DNA of 64,000 nucleotides, from contig NZ_AP025281.1 in assembly GCF_024347195.1 (NCBI RefSeq), forward strand, positions 2,046,001 to 2,110,000, written 5' to 3'. Positions 1 through 8,939 of the stretch are shown one piece after another. Source of the stretch: Aliamphritea hakodatensis. Lineage in GTDB: Bacteria; Pseudomonadota; Gammaproteobacteria; Pseudomonadales; Balneatricaceae. A program made the translations under genes and the position numbers. Within the stretch, counting starts at the first letter, position 1. Each line of letters starts with the position of its first letter. The notes beneath the pieces are model-generated. The model was not told the DNA's origin and ran no database searches. It saw nothing but the letters and a program-made list of their open reading frames with translations.

Positions 1-701
1 TCAATGTTGGCGGCGAATTCGCTGCCGGTAGAGAAGGCAATATCGTCTTCACCGGAAGAGGCCAGTACGTGGAATTCGTGAGATGAGTTACCACCGATTG
101 AGCCGTTGTCAGCCAGTACAGGGCGGTAATCCAGGCCGATGCGGTCAAAAATTTTGCAGTAGGTACTGTGCATCAGATCATAGGTCTGCTGCAGGGATTC
201 CAGTGAACTGTGGAATGAGTATGCATCTTTCATGATGAATTCACGGGAACGCATAATGCCGAAGCGCGGACGGACTTCATCACGGAATTTAGTCTGGATC
301 TGGTACAGGTTCGTCGGCAGTTGCTTGTAGCTCTGAATTTCGTTGCGAACCAGATCAGTGATCACTTCTTCGTGGGTCGGGCCCACACAGAATTCACGGT
401 CGTGACGGTCTCTTACCCGCAGCAGTTCAGGGCCGTACTGTTCCCAGCGGCCGGATTCCTGCCACAGTTCAGATGGCTGAATTGCCGGCATCAGTACTTC
501 CTGTGCACCGGATTTATCCATTTCTTCGCGCACGATGCGTTCAACTTTGCGCAGAGTCCGCAGGCCCAGGGGTAACCAGTTATATAAACCGGCAGCAACT
601 TTACGAACCATACCGGCACGCAGCATCAGCTGATGGCTGATGACTTCGGCGTCAGATGGGGTTTCTTTCAGTGTGGCTATCAGATATTGACTGGCGCGCA
701 T
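1..701 (-). CDS. proS: Prolyl-tRNA synthetase, N-terminal part (cut by window edge)
   Basis: Charges tRNA-Pro with proline in the cytoplasm. The reverse strand from the ATG at 701 reads MRASQYLIATLKETPSDAEV, the standard bacterial-type ProS start, and continues through the class II motif 1 region (VLMPAIQPSELWQESGRW) and motif 2 (TKFRDEVRPRFGIMRSREF) to about residue 233, where the window ends. The editing insertion domain and the anticodon-binding domain lie outside. It is transcribed leftward and divergently from the DUF3087 gene, with a 191-bp space between them. The family assignment is secure; only the missing C-terminus limits the entry. Confidence 0.96.
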   Translation of the reverse strand, partial: MRASQYLIATLKETPSDAEVISHQLMLRAGMVRKVAAGLYNWLPLGLRTLRKVERIVREEMDKSGAQEVLMPAIQPSELWQESGRWEQYGPELLRVRDRHDREFCVGPTHEEVITDLVRNEIQSYKQLPTNLYQIQTKFRDEVRPRFGIMRSREFIMKDAYSFHSSLESLQQTYDLMHSTYCKIFDRIGLDYRPVLADNGSIGGNSSHEFHVLASSGEDDIAFSTGSEFAANI

Positions 702-892
702 AGGATACTCTAGTGATCAACAATGAAATAAAAGCCGATATTTTAGGGGGGCGGGGCGTTCGGGACAAGTAAATAATCATTGCTCTGTCGCTATCCGCCC
801 GGCGGCCGTATAATTCGCGCTGTCTTTTTAAACCGTTTTATTCCCCCGGGCCTGAACGGCTCAGGTATTCAGTTAAGTTTTCAGGAAAAATC

Positions 893-1399
893 ATGCAGTT
901 ACAGGAAATTGATAAAGCACGTTACAGCAAGCATTTTAAAATGGTCTTTGTGGCGGTGGCAGTTGTCCTGCTGGTGATTGCGCTGGCGGTGTCGACATTA
1001 CTGATTTATTTCCTGACCGACGGCGATGGCAGTCATTTCTGGCTGAACCTGGCCGGGGTAGCGGTTGCCGCACTGGTCGCCGGCAGCCTGCTGCGCCATT
1101 ATCGCCAGCATCCGTTTATGTTTGAAGTGATGTATGTCTGGGACCTGAAGCAGGTACTGAATAAGATTTACCGTAAACAGAAACAGATTAAAGCGGCGAT
1201 GGCTGAGGGGAATACGGATGCGATGCAGATTATGAATTTCAGTTATAAGGGCTCCAGGCAGCTGTACCTGCTGGATAATAATACCCTGACCATGGATGAG
1301 CTGAATAAGTCAGTGGCTGAGCTGGATGCGCTGGCTGAAAGTTTCTGTGTGTCACTGGATACCGTACGTTTCAGCCCGGCCATGCTGGATGCATTCTGA
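893..1399 (+). CDS. DUF3087 family inner-membrane protein
   Basis: A 168-residue protein of unknown function that I recognise as DUF3087. Two hydrophobic segments (about residues 17-40 and 48-65) form a membrane hairpin, followed by a soluble, mostly helical C-terminal half (about 70-168) rich in charged residues. The ATG at 893 follows an AGGAAAAA ribosome-binding site. It stands alone, divergent from proS and convergent with the DUF523 gene, with 18 bp between the stop codons, so nothing nearby suggests a role. An overlapping reading frame on the other strand (1243-1458) has no family character. Confidence 0.85.
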   Translation: MQLQEIDKARYSKHFKMVFVAVAVVLLVIALAVSTLLIYFLTDGDGSHFWLNLAGVAVAALVAGSLLRHYRQHPFMFEVMYVWDLKQVLNKIYRKQKQIKAAMAEGNTDAMQIMNFSYKGSRQLYLLDNNTLTMDELNKSVAELDALAESFCVSLDTVRFSPAMLDAF

Positions 1400-1417
1400 G
1401 CCGGGAGGTTAAGTGAT

Positions 1418-1930
1418 TCAGGCGCGGTGGGGAAGATTCTCTGCGGCGTCGTTATCAAAGTTTTCCATAAAATCGATCAGCTGATCCAGCTGTCGTTCAT
1501 TGAAAACCGGCACGCCGTTGCGCATCAGCTCATCGGCGGTTGCGCCGGAGCCGGGCACGATCGTGCCGTTAAAATGACCGTCATAAATTTCCACATTACC
1601 GCATGAAGGGCTACGCGACTTAAGTAATGCGCAGCAGCAACCCTGTTGGCGGGCCAGCTTCACGGAATGCTCAGCACCGGCAAGGAATTCCGGCGTTACG
1701 TCTTCGCCGTCGTCCGTCACGATGTGCAGTGGGAATTTGTTGAGAATTTCCGCAGGTGCCCGGGGAGTCGGTAAGCCGCCGGCGATTTCAGGGCAGACCG
1801 GTACCATCCGGCCTTCTTCCTGCCAGCGATGAATAACCGGGTGGTCCAGCAGGTTATCCCGTCCGTCGTATCTGACTTTATTGCCCAGCAGGCAGGCGCT
1901 GATAAGGATCTTATTGTGTTGTGCTTGCAT
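1418..1930 (-). CDS. DUF523 domain protein (YbbK-like)
   Basis: A 170-residue cytoplasmic protein of the DUF523 family. The diagnostic N-terminus ISACLLGNKVRYDGRDN and the motifs VPVCPEIAGGLPTPR and LLKSRSPSCG, with conserved cysteines (ACLLG, VCPE, SPSCG), cover most of the protein. The biochemical function is not established; the conserved Cys residues suggest metal or thiol chemistry, which is inference. The ATG at 1930 gives the family's usual N-terminus, although the ribosome-binding site is weak. An overlapping frame with a start at 1968 is a shadow. Confidence 0.88.
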   Translation of the reverse strand: MQAQHNKILISACLLGNKVRYDGRDNLLDHPVIHRWQEEGRMVPVCPEIAGGLPTPRAPAEILNKFPLHIVTDDGEDVTPEFLAGAEHSVKLARQQGCCCALLKSRSPSCGNVEIYDGHFNGTIVPGSGATADELMRNGVPVFNERQLDQLIDFMENFDNDAAENLPHRA

Positions 1931-2296
1931 CGTAGTTGTACCGTTTTCTGAATGCCTGAGAACGGCAAATCTTGATTGTAATCAGGCGGTGTAAAAGTCC
2001 GTTTACTACAGCGCGGCTATTCTAGGTGAATTCAGCGGAGAGTGACAGGTGAAGATTATCGCTGGCTTAGGTTTTAGCGTTCTTTTATGCAACTGATTAC
2101 ATATTTTTCGGCTATCCGCTGAGTGTTCCGATAAAGGGCTGACTGGCAGAGCATTAGACTAAGTGTGTATGCGCAGAGTTTCAGTGAGGCTTTACCTTTG
2201 TTGTTTTATTAGGGTATATAATTAGGGGTATACCCTTATTTCGGTGATTGTTTTGAATGTAACCGTCTGATCACCGGTAACAGACAGGAATGCGTG
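1931..2296. other. Intergenic region with tandem TTAGGG(G)TATA motifs
   Basis: A 366-bp noncoding stretch between the divergent DUF523 and acyl-CoA dehydrogenase genes. I see no RNA gene or plausible small ORF. The right half is AT-rich and carries two near-identical direct motifs, TTAGGGTATA and TTAGGGGTATA, around 2209-2232; the second is part of a perfect palindrome listed separately. This is the probable promoter region of the acyl-CoA dehydrogenase gene. Confidence 0.5.
2226..2235. promoter_or_regulatory. Palindromic operator candidate GGGTATACCC
   Basis: A perfect 10-bp palindrome GGGTATACCC followed by TTAT, centred about 66 bp upstream of the acyl-CoA dehydrogenase ATG. A related palindrome, GGTAATTACC followed by CTTAA, lies at 8840-8849 in front of the second acyl-CoA synthetase. 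LuxR-type response regulators commonly bind short palindromes of this size, so both could be targets of the response regulator encoded at 6597-7208. That link is inference. Confidence 0.35.
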
Positions 2297-3466
2297 ATGG
2301 ATTTAAGTCTTACTGAAGAACAGCTCATGATTCAGGAAACCGCCCGGCGCTTTGCCGACGCTGAACTGGCGCCCCACGCCGCTGAACTGGATCTGACAAA
2401 AGATTACAGCAGACTGGCTGCTAACTGTCGCAAGCTCGCAGAGCTGGGGTTTATGGGACTCAATATTCAGAGTGAATACGGCGGCAGTGAAGCGGGAACC
2501 GTTGCGTTCAGTCTGGCCATTACTGAAGTTGCCCGCTGTTGCGCTGCGACTGCCGTTACCATGTCGGTAACCAATATGGTCGCTGAGGTTATTCAGGCGA
2601 TGGGGACCGCCGCACAGAAGCAGCAGTACTTGCCCGGCCTGTGCAGTGGTGGTTTTACCGCCGGCAGTTTTTGCCTGACAGAATCCGGGGCCGGTTCCGA
2701 TCCGGCCAGCATGCGCAGCCGGGCGGAAACCGTTGCGGGCGGCTGGCGTCTCAGCGGCACCAAACAGTGGATTACCAGTGCTGAACTGGCCGGGGTTTTT
2801 GTGGTGTGGGCAGTGACTGATCCCGAAGCACCCAAAGGGAAGGGCATCAGCTGTTTTCTGATACCTGCAGATGCTGATGGCATCAGTATTGCCCCGGCGG
2901 AAAAGAAAATGGGCCAGCACGGCTCGCCCACCAATGAAGTGCATTTTGATAATTGTTTTGTGCCTGCAGATGCTTTGCTGGGCAAGCTCAATGACGGTTT
3001 TCGCATTGCCGTGGGCGAGCTGGCTGGCGGGCGTATCGGCATTGGTTCGCTGGCACTGGGCATTGGTCTGGCGGCAATGGAATATGCGTCTGCTTATTTG
3101 CTGGAGCGGCAGCAGTTTGGCAAGCCGCTGGCGGATTTTCAGGGGTTGCAGTGGATGCTGGCGGACTGCATGACAGAGCTGGAAGCGGCAAGGTTGCTGT
3201 TAATGAGTGCCGCCTGGCAGAAGGATAGCGGCCAGGCATTTTCTAAGCAGGCGTCGATGGCCAAACTATTCAGCAGTGAGAAGGCCAATCATGCCTGTTA
3301 TACCGCATTACAGATGCTGGGTGGTTATGGCTATATGCAGGAGTATCCGCTGGAGCGGCTCAGCCGTGACGTGCGGATCACCACTATCTACGAAGGGACC
3401 AGTGAGGTTCAGCGCATCATCATCGCCAGAGATTTGCTGAAGGAGGCTGCTTCACAGCAGGTCTGA
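2297..3466 (+). CDS. Acyl-CoA dehydrogenase
   Basis: An FAD-dependent enzyme that introduces the alpha,beta double bond into an acyl-CoA. All three acyl-CoA dehydrogenase parts are present: N-terminal helices (about 5-115), the beta-barrel with the flavin-binding stretch CLTESGAGSDPASMRS (about 128-143), and the C-terminal helical domain ending with IYEGTSEVQRIIIARDLL. The Glu in YEGTSE is the usual catalytic base in short-, medium- and branched-chain members. The ATG at 2297 is preferred over the GTG just before it at 2294. It heads a group with an acyl-CoA synthetase, thioesterase and hydrolase. The substrate cannot be told from sequence; a short or branched acyl-CoA is likely. Confidence 0.92.
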   Translation: MDLSLTEEQLMIQETARRFADAELAPHAAELDLTKDYSRLAANCRKLAELGFMGLNIQSEYGGSEAGTVAFSLAITEVARCCAATAVTMSVTNMVAEVIQAMGTAAQKQQYLPGLCSGGFTAGSFCLTESGAGSDPASMRSRAETVAGGWRLSGTKQWITSAELAGVFVVWAVTDPEAPKGKGISCFLIPADADGISIAPAEKKMGQHGSPTNEVHFDNCFVPADALLGKLNDGFRIAVGELAGGRIGIGSLALGIGLAAMEYASAYLLERQQFGKPLADFQGLQWMLADCMTELEAARLLLMSAAWQKDSGQAFSKQASMAKLFSSEKANHACYTALQMLGGYGYMQEYPLERLSRDVRITTIYEGTSEVQRIIIARDLLKEAASQQV

Positions 3467-3590
3467 TGTCTTTTGACGTGCCTTTCTGACAGGTACATGC
3501 GTCCACCGATTTTTTATCCGATATGTCGTGAGCACAGGGATGTAACCCGGAATGTGCCCGCAGAAATAATAAATATAAGAGGCAATTTAC

Positions 3591-5243
3591 ATGGAAAACT
3601 ATGGGGCATTTTACGGTGATTTCAGTGCGGACAAAGTTGAAACGCAACTGATCGGTAATTTAAAAGACGGTTTTAATGTCTGCAGTGAAATATGTGATCG
3701 CTGGGCAGATGAAGACCGGATTGCGCTGTATTACGAAGGCGTTAACCGGCCTGCCTCGCAGCACAGCTTTGCAGAATTACAGGCGAGGGCGGCGCAGTTT
3801 GCCAATTTTCTTGCCGCACAGGGCATTGGCCGTGGCGACCGGGTGGCCTGTATGTTACCCCGCACGCCGGAGTTGCTGGTGGTTGTGCTGGGTGTTTTGC
3901 GGGCGGGGGCGGTTTATCAGCCATTGTTTACTGCTTTTGGCAGTGGTGCGATTGAATACCGTCTGACCCGGGCAGAAACCAGGCTGGTGGTGACTGACGG
4001 GGAAAACCGGCATAAATTTGATACCGTGAATGCCTGCCCCCCGGTATTGCTGGTTAACCGTGACGGAGCTGCTACCGAATATCAGCAGGATATGGATTTT
4101 AAGCAGCAGCTGGAGCAGCAAAGTGATGCGTTTACGCCGGTTGTGATCGGCGCGGATGAGCCGTTTTTACAGATGTTTACCTCCGGCACTGTCGGTAAGG
4201 CGAAAGGGGTGGCGGTCCCGGCCAGAGCATTACTGTCGTTTCATGTGTATATGCGTTACGCCATTGGTTTGCGCGCTGATGATAAATACTGGAATGTGGC
4301 TGATCCGGGCTGGGCGTATGGTTTGTATTATGCGGTTGTCGGGCCATTGCTGCTGGGCAATGCGACACACTTTAATGAGCATGGTTTTACCCCGGAAACC
4401 ACCTACGCAATGCTGCGTAAATATGCGATTACCAATCTGGCCGCAGCCCCGACCGCATACCGGATGCTGATGGCTCATGATGATGTGCTGGATGGCGAAC
4501 AGCCATTTAATCTGCGGGTGGCCAGCAGTGCCGGTGAACCGCTCAATCCGGAGGTGATCGGCTGGGTTGGCCGACGGCTGGGGTGTCCGGTCATGGATCA
4601 TTACGGACAGACTGAAACCGGCATGACAGCCTGCAACCACCACGAGCTGGAGCAGAGGGTGGTGCGCATTGGCTCGATGGGCTTTTCGATGCCCGGTCAC
4701 CGGGTGGTGGCGCTGAATCCGAATTTGCAGGAAATCGGTGAAGGGGAGGTGGGAGAACTGGCCATCGATATGGAAAAGTCACCACTGTTCTTTTTCCCCG
4801 GCTATACCTGGGGGGAAAAGAACCCGTTCCGGGGCAAGTATTATCTCACCGGAGATGTAGTGGTCAGCCATGGGGATGACAGCTATTCCTTTAATGGCCG
4901 GGATGATGACATTATTACCACTGCCGGTTACCGGGTGGGCCCGGCGGATGTTGAAAGCACGTTGCTGGAACATGAAGCGGTGGCTGAAAGTGGGGTTGTC
5001 GGTAAGCCTGACTCGGAACGCGGCGCCATCCTGAAGGCCTATGTGGTGATAAAGGCCGGTTTTGAGCCGGATGAAAATCTGATCGCGCAACTGAAAACCC
5101 TGGTGCGTGAGCGGTTATCGACCCATGCATTCCCCCGGGAAATCGAGTTTGTCGCGGATTTGCCGAAAACTCCAAGTGGCAAAATTCAGCGGTTTATTTT
5201 GCGTAACCGGGCCAAAGAAGAGGCGGATGCCCTGACGGTTTAA
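3591..5243 (+). CDS. AMP-dependent acyl-CoA synthetase
   Basis: A 550-residue adenylate-forming ligase that activates a carboxylic acid with ATP and joins it to CoA. The phosphate-binding loop MFTSGTVGKAKGVA lies near residue 195, the acyl-adenylate motif DHYGQTETGM near 335, the hinge YLTGD and GRDDDIITTAGYRVGP near 430-450, and the catalytic lysine in KTPSGKIQRF near 530. The N-terminus (MENYGAFYGDF) resembles acetate/medium-chain-type synthetases more than FadD. The ATG at 3591 is preceded by AGAGGCAA. It follows the acyl-CoA dehydrogenase by 124 bp and is probably co-transcribed. The substrate is unknown. Confidence 0.9.
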   Translation: MENYGAFYGDFSADKVETQLIGNLKDGFNVCSEICDRWADEDRIALYYEGVNRPASQHSFAELQARAAQFANFLAAQGIGRGDRVACMLPRTPELLVVVLGVLRAGAVYQPLFTAFGSGAIEYRLTRAETRLVVTDGENRHKFDTVNACPPVLLVNRDGAATEYQQDMDFKQQLEQQSDAFTPVVIGADEPFLQMFTSGTVGKAKGVAVPARALLSFHVYMRYAIGLRADDKYWNVADPGWAYGLYYAVVGPLLLGNATHFNEHGFTPETTYAMLRKYAITNLAAAPTAYRMLMAHDDVLDGEQPFNLRVASSAGEPLNPEVIGWVGRRLGCPVMDHYGQTETGMTACNHHELEQRVVRIGSMGFSMPGHRVVALNPNLQEIGEGEVGELAIDMEKSPLFFFPGYTWGEKNPFRGKYYLTGDVVVSHGDDSYSFNGRDDDIITTAGYRVGPADVESTLLEHEAVAESGVVGKPDSERGAILKAYVVIKAGFEPDENLIAQLKTLVRERLSTHAFPREIEFVADLPKTPSGKIQRFILRNRAKEEADALTV

Positions 5244-5315
5244 GTCAGGTGTGTCCTGTTAAAGTGTGCTTGTATGAGCATATCTGTCTGAAAAAGACTG
5301 TATAAGGAGTCGTCT

Positions 5316-5738
5316 GTGCAGCCAGTAATGTCGATTGCAGATTTAAACGGTTTTCTGACCGAGCATTTTCCCCAGGGCGAGCGCTTCGGTGTGCTGACCG
5401 GGCTGGGGGATGGCTGGGCGGAAATGACCCTGCAGGTGGGCGATGAACACCTGCGCCCGGGTGGCACGGTGTCCGGTCCGGTAATGATGGCGCTGGCGGA
5501 TGTGGCCATGTACGCCGCTTTGCTTGGCCAGATCGGCATGGTGGCGCTGGCGGTAACCACCAATCTGAATATTAATTTTATGCAGAAACCCCTGCCGGAC
5601 TGTGATCTGGTGGCCCGTTGCCAGATCATGAAACTGGGTAAACGGCTGGCCGTGGGGGAAGTCTGGATTCGTTCCGCCGGTTCTGAGGATGTGGTGGCCC
5701 ACAGTACCCTGACCTATTCGATACCGGAGCGTACATGA
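5316..5738 (+). CDS. PaaI-type hotdog-fold thioesterase
   Basis: A 140-residue single hotdog-domain protein expected to hydrolyse acyl-CoA thioesters in the cytoplasm. The characteristic GGTVSGPVMMALADVAMYAA segment (about residues 46-65) and the strand TTNLNINFMQKP are typical of the PaaI/4HBT group. A GTG start at 5316 sits after TAAGGAG; an in-frame ATG at 5328 is the alternative. The stop codon overlaps the next gene's ATG by 4 bp, so it is translationally coupled to the alpha/beta hydrolase. In this operon it may release CoA from stalled intermediates of the same pathway (inference). Confidence 0.86.
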   Translation: MQPVMSIADLNGFLTEHFPQGERFGVLTGLGDGWAEMTLQVGDEHLRPGGTVSGPVMMALADVAMYAALLGQIGMVALAVTTNLNINFMQKPLPDCDLVARCQIMKLGKRLAVGEVWIRSAGSEDVVAHSTLTYSIPERT

Positions 5739-6628
5739 GTGAGTATCTGAGCGCAGAACGGCGGCAGCATTATTATGCAGCTGCGCTGAGCTGGCAGGAA
5801 GGGTATCTGATCCCGGAAACGGGGGGGCAGATTCATTATATTCACGGTCGCCACGGCGGTGATCATCACCCGGATAAGCCGGTGCTGGTGCTATTGCATG
5901 AAGCACTGGGGCACCTGGATATGTGGAAAGACTTTCCTTCCCGGCTGGCGCTGGCCACCGGGCTGGACGTGTTTGCGTATGAGCGTCAGGGCTATGGGAG
6001 GTCAGGCGTGCCGGATGATGTTCGTCCTGATGATTACCTGCAGCGTGAAGCCCTGCAAAGGCTCGGGCCGGTGCTGGATGCGGCCGGGCTGAAGTCGGTG
6101 ATACTGGTAGGGCACAGTGATGGAGGTTCGATTGCCTTTATGGGGGCTGCAGAGTTGCCGGGCAGGGTGCAGGCTATCGTCACGATGGCTGCCCATGTAC
6201 GGGTGGACCCGCTGACCCGGCGCGGGGTTTTAGCGGCCCGCAGGCTGTATCAGGAAACCGATTTGCCGGAACGTCTGGCCCGTTATCACGGGGAATATAC
6301 TGACCAGCTTTTCTGGCTGTGGAATGACACCTGGCTGCGGGACTCTTTTCAGGGGCTGGATCTGAGTGGCTGGCTGAGCCGGGTTGAATGCCCCGCGCTG
6401 ATTATGCAGGGGGTTGAAGATCAGTACGGCGAGCCGGCCCAGGTTGACGAGATCTGTCACGGCATTAACCGCAGAGGCAGCGGTGACGGCGCGGTTCAGG
6501 CTGAAGCACTGATGCTGGAAGACTGCCGTCATATCCCCCATCTGGAAGCCACTGATGCCTGTGTGGCAGTGATCAGTGGCTTTTTAACGCGCCGGATCAG
6601 TTCAGGCCGAGTTGCTCGGCCTGCTTAA
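5735..6628 (+). CDS. Alpha/beta hydrolase
   Basis: A 297-residue alpha/beta-hydrolase-fold protein. The oxyanion region LLHEALGHLDMWKDFP (about 50-65), the nucleophile elbow VGHSDGGS with Ser near residue 128, an acidic residue in QGVEDQYG and the late His in DCRHIPHLE form the expected catalytic set. The substrate is unknown; an ester or thioester of the compound handled by this operon is plausible. It overlaps the upstream thioesterase by 4 bp and its 3' end overlaps the convergent response-regulator gene by 32 bp. Confidence 0.86.
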   Translation: MSEYLSAERRQHYYAAALSWQEGYLIPETGGQIHYIHGRHGGDHHPDKPVLVLLHEALGHLDMWKDFPSRLALATGLDVFAYERQGYGRSGVPDDVRPDDYLQREALQRLGPVLDAAGLKSVILVGHSDGGSIAFMGAAELPGRVQAIVTMAAHVRVDPLTRRGVLAARRLYQETDLPERLARYHGEYTDQLFWLWNDTWLRDSFQGLDLSGWLSRVECPALIMQGVEDQYGEPAQVDEICHGINRRGSGDGAVQAEALMLEDCRHIPHLEATDACVAVISGFLTRRISSGRVARPA

Positions 6629-7208
6629 CCAGTTCCGGCAGACTGCCGGCACGCATCTTACTCATTACCCGGGAACGGTGAACTTCCACGGTTTTTGGGC
6701 TGATGCCTAATTCTTCAGCAATTTCACGGTTAGCCCGTCCGTCGACCACCAGTGTCATGACCTGTTTTTCACGGCGGCTCAGGCTGTCGTGCAGGTCCTG
6801 AATCTGCTGCTGCTGTTGCTGGTTTTCGAACAGGGCAGTGCTGTGGGCCAGTGCATTTTCCACCAGTGGGAGCAGTACTTCGTCGTCGAAGGGTTTTTCC
6901 AGAAAATCCAGCGCGCCGTTTTTCATTGCGGTAACAGCCATCGGAATATCACCATGGCCACTCAGCACCACGATTGGCAGGTGGATATCCCGTTCCTTCA
7001 TGATTTGCTGCAGGGCCAGGCCGTTGATTTCCGGCATACGGACATCCAGCAGCATACAGCCGGCTTCGCCTTTGTAGTTGCTCAGAAAATCCCGGGCCGA
7101 AGCGAAGCTGCTGACGTTCAGGTCAGCACTCTCCAGCAGCCATTGCATGGAATCACGGAAGTCATCATCGTCGTCCACTATGAATACGTTGCCAGGGTGT
7201 TTCTGCAT
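6597..7208 (-). CDS. FixJ-type two-component response regulator (LuxR output)
   Basis: A 203-residue regulator: receiver domain (about 5-120) with the acidic pocket IVDDDDDF, phosphoacceptor Asp55 in LLDVRMPE and the Lys of LEKPF near 105, a short Gln-rich linker, then a LuxR/GerE helix-turn-helix (about 140-200; SRREKQVMTLV and NREIAEELGISPKTVEVHRS). It lies 11 bp downstream of the PAS histidine kinase on the same strand, which makes the two a cognate pair. Its position between two acyl-CoA gene groups suggests that it controls them; the shared palindromes at 2226 and 8840 are candidate sites. Confidence 0.93.
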   Translation of the reverse strand: MQKHPGNVFIVDDDDDFRDSMQWLLESADLNVSSFASARDFLSNYKGEAGCMLLDVRMPEINGLALQQIMKERDIHLPIVVLSGHGDIPMAVTAMKNGALDFLEKPFDDEVLLPLVENALAHSTALFENQQQQQQIQDLHDSLSRREKQVMTLVVDGRANREIAEELGISPKTVEVHRSRVMSKMRAGSLPELVKQAEQLGLN

Positions 7209-7219
7209 GGTGCTTGCCT

Positions 7220-8731
7220 TCAGGTTTTTGCCGGTAATTTAATGTAAAACCGGGTGCCGGTTTTACCATCACTCTCTGCCCAGAGCTGCCCGCCGTGGGT
7301 TTCTATTATGGTTCTCGATATCGATAACCCCATCCCAAGCCCGGTGGCTTTAGAGGTGAAAAAGGGTTCAAAAAGCTTACCCAGCATGTCTTTGGAAATG
7401 CCTTTTGCTTCATCTGATACCGAAATATAAATGCATTCATTTTGCTTTCGGGTGGCGATAATAACGGGTCGGTGATTTTTTTGACAGCCGTTATACGCTT
7501 CGATGGCGTTACGGAACAGGTTCAGCAGTACCTGTTCGATCTGTATTTTATCGGCAAGAATCTGCAGATTGTCGTTTTCCAGCTGGAATTCAAATACCGT
7601 GCCGTGGTCAATGGCTTCCTGTTTGAGGAATTCGGCAATCTCATGACAGCTGTCATTGAGGGAAAACGTCATGCGCTGATATTCGGTCTTTTTCACAAAA
7701 CTGCGCATACGTTTAACGATTTCAGCCGCCCGTTTGGCCTGCCGGGTAATCAGTTCCATGGATTTTCCCACTTCACCGATACTCTTGAAGCGGCCTTCTT
7801 CGATCCGGCGCATCGAACCACGGCAGTAGTTGAGAATGGCCGCCAGTGGCTGATTGATCTCATGGGCGAGGCCGGAGGCCATTTCTCCCACTGACAGCAG
7901 CCGGGAGATATGGGCCATTTCCAGCTGATGCCGTTTCATTTCTTCTTCCGCCTTGCGGCGCAGGGTGATGTCGCGGCCGATAATGGAGTAATACTCAACA
8001 GACATATCATCGTTCAGGTTGCGGTGCGCGATGATTTCCCGTACTTCGGCGTTGCGGGGCCGGTTGTTGGGCAGCTTGAGGGGAATGCTGCCGTACCAGG
8101 TGCCGTGTTCCGCCGCATGGCAAAGGGCGTCGTGCAGCAGACTGCTGTAAACCTGAGGCTCGAACAGCTGTTCCAGATAGAACACCACCGGGTTTTCTTT
8201 TTCAGTGCCAAAGGTGATGTAACTGGCCTCATTCATGTAGGTCAGTTGCCGGGTGTTGTGGTTGCAGAACATGATCATGTCCGAAGAGGCTTCCACCACT
8301 CTTGCCAGCCGTCGGGTAGCCTGCTGGGCCAGGGTCTGTTCGGTGACATCCCGTGAGACACAGATAATTTCGATGGGCTTACCGTCTTCGTCCCGCAGGG
8401 TCCGGCTGGTGGTTTCCAGCCAGATATAGTGGCCCTGTTTATGTTTGTAGCGGTAAACGTTGGTGTACATTCCCCGGCGGTAGCGCACAGAGGCAGACCG
8501 TTTGATCAGGTTATCAGCATCTTCCGGGTGAAACAGGTCGTAGCCCCGGGTGCCAATCATTTCTTCAACGGTGTATCCGAGCATCCGCTCAACCGCCGGG
8601 CTGACATCCAGAAAGGTCCAGTCCTGGCTGGGGGAGTGACGGGAGATCATGTCGGTGGACTGCTCCACCAGAAAACGGAAGCGTTCGGCTTCGTCAATGT
8701 CATCCAGATGTCGGAGTTTACTGTCGGTCAT
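7220..8731 (-). CDS. PAS-domain histidine kinase (FixL-like, soluble)
   Basis: A 503-residue sensor kinase with no membrane segment, so it probably reads a cytoplasmic signal. Two PAS/PAC units (about 18-140 and 145-270) precede the HisKA helix with phosphoacceptor His290 in LAHEINQPLAAIL and an HATPase domain (N box RNAIEAYNG, G boxes EAKGISKDM and GLGMGLSISR). HEINQPL is typical of FixL/DctB-type kinases. It forms an operon with the FixJ-like regulator and is divergent from an acyl-CoA synthetase. The ligand is unknown; a CoA thioester, organic acid or redox signal are the options. Confidence 0.92.
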   Translation of the reverse strand: MTDSKLRHLDDIDEAERFRFLVEQSTDMISRHSPSQDWTFLDVSPAVERMLGYTVEEMIGTRGYDLFHPEDADNLIKRSASVRYRRGMYTNVYRYKHKQGHYIWLETTSRTLRDEDGKPIEIICVSRDVTEQTLAQQATRRLARVVEASSDMIMFCNHNTRQLTYMNEASYITFGTEKENPVVFYLEQLFEPQVYSSLLHDALCHAAEHGTWYGSIPLKLPNNRPRNAEVREIIAHRNLNDDMSVEYYSIIGRDITLRRKAEEEMKRHQLEMAHISRLLSVGEMASGLAHEINQPLAAILNYCRGSMRRIEEGRFKSIGEVGKSMELITRQAKRAAEIVKRMRSFVKKTEYQRMTFSLNDSCHEIAEFLKQEAIDHGTVFEFQLENDNLQILADKIQIEQVLLNLFRNAIEAYNGCQKNHRPVIIATRKQNECIYISVSDEAKGISKDMLGKLFEPFFTSKATGLGMGLSISRTIIETHGGQLWAESDGKTGTRFYIKLPAKT

Positions 8732-8839
8732 ATGTACGGTGTCCGGTAATTGATGCCCTGATCCTAGGATAAACCCTGATAAAAAATCAATTCTTAATGT
8801 GGTCTGGCCGGGTATGACTTTAGGATAGTATCACGTATA

Positions 8840-8849
8840 GGTAATTACC
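8840..8849. promoter_or_regulatory. Palindromic operator candidate GGTAATTACC
   Basis: A perfect 10-bp palindrome lying between the divergent PAS kinase and acyl-CoA synthetase genes, about 95 bp before the synthetase ATG and about 113 bp before the kinase ATG. It shares the right half-site TACCCTTA with the palindrome at 2226-2235, which stands before the acyl-CoA dehydrogenase. Both sites would suit a LuxR-type response regulator; no binding evidence exists in the sequence alone. Confidence 0.35.
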
Positions 8850-8939
8850 CTTAATATCGGGCGATGTTCTGTTATCGGACTTTGTTGTCAGATTTTGTTG
8901 TCGAATATAAGTCCCGTGCGTTTTGAGAAGGAGATCCCT

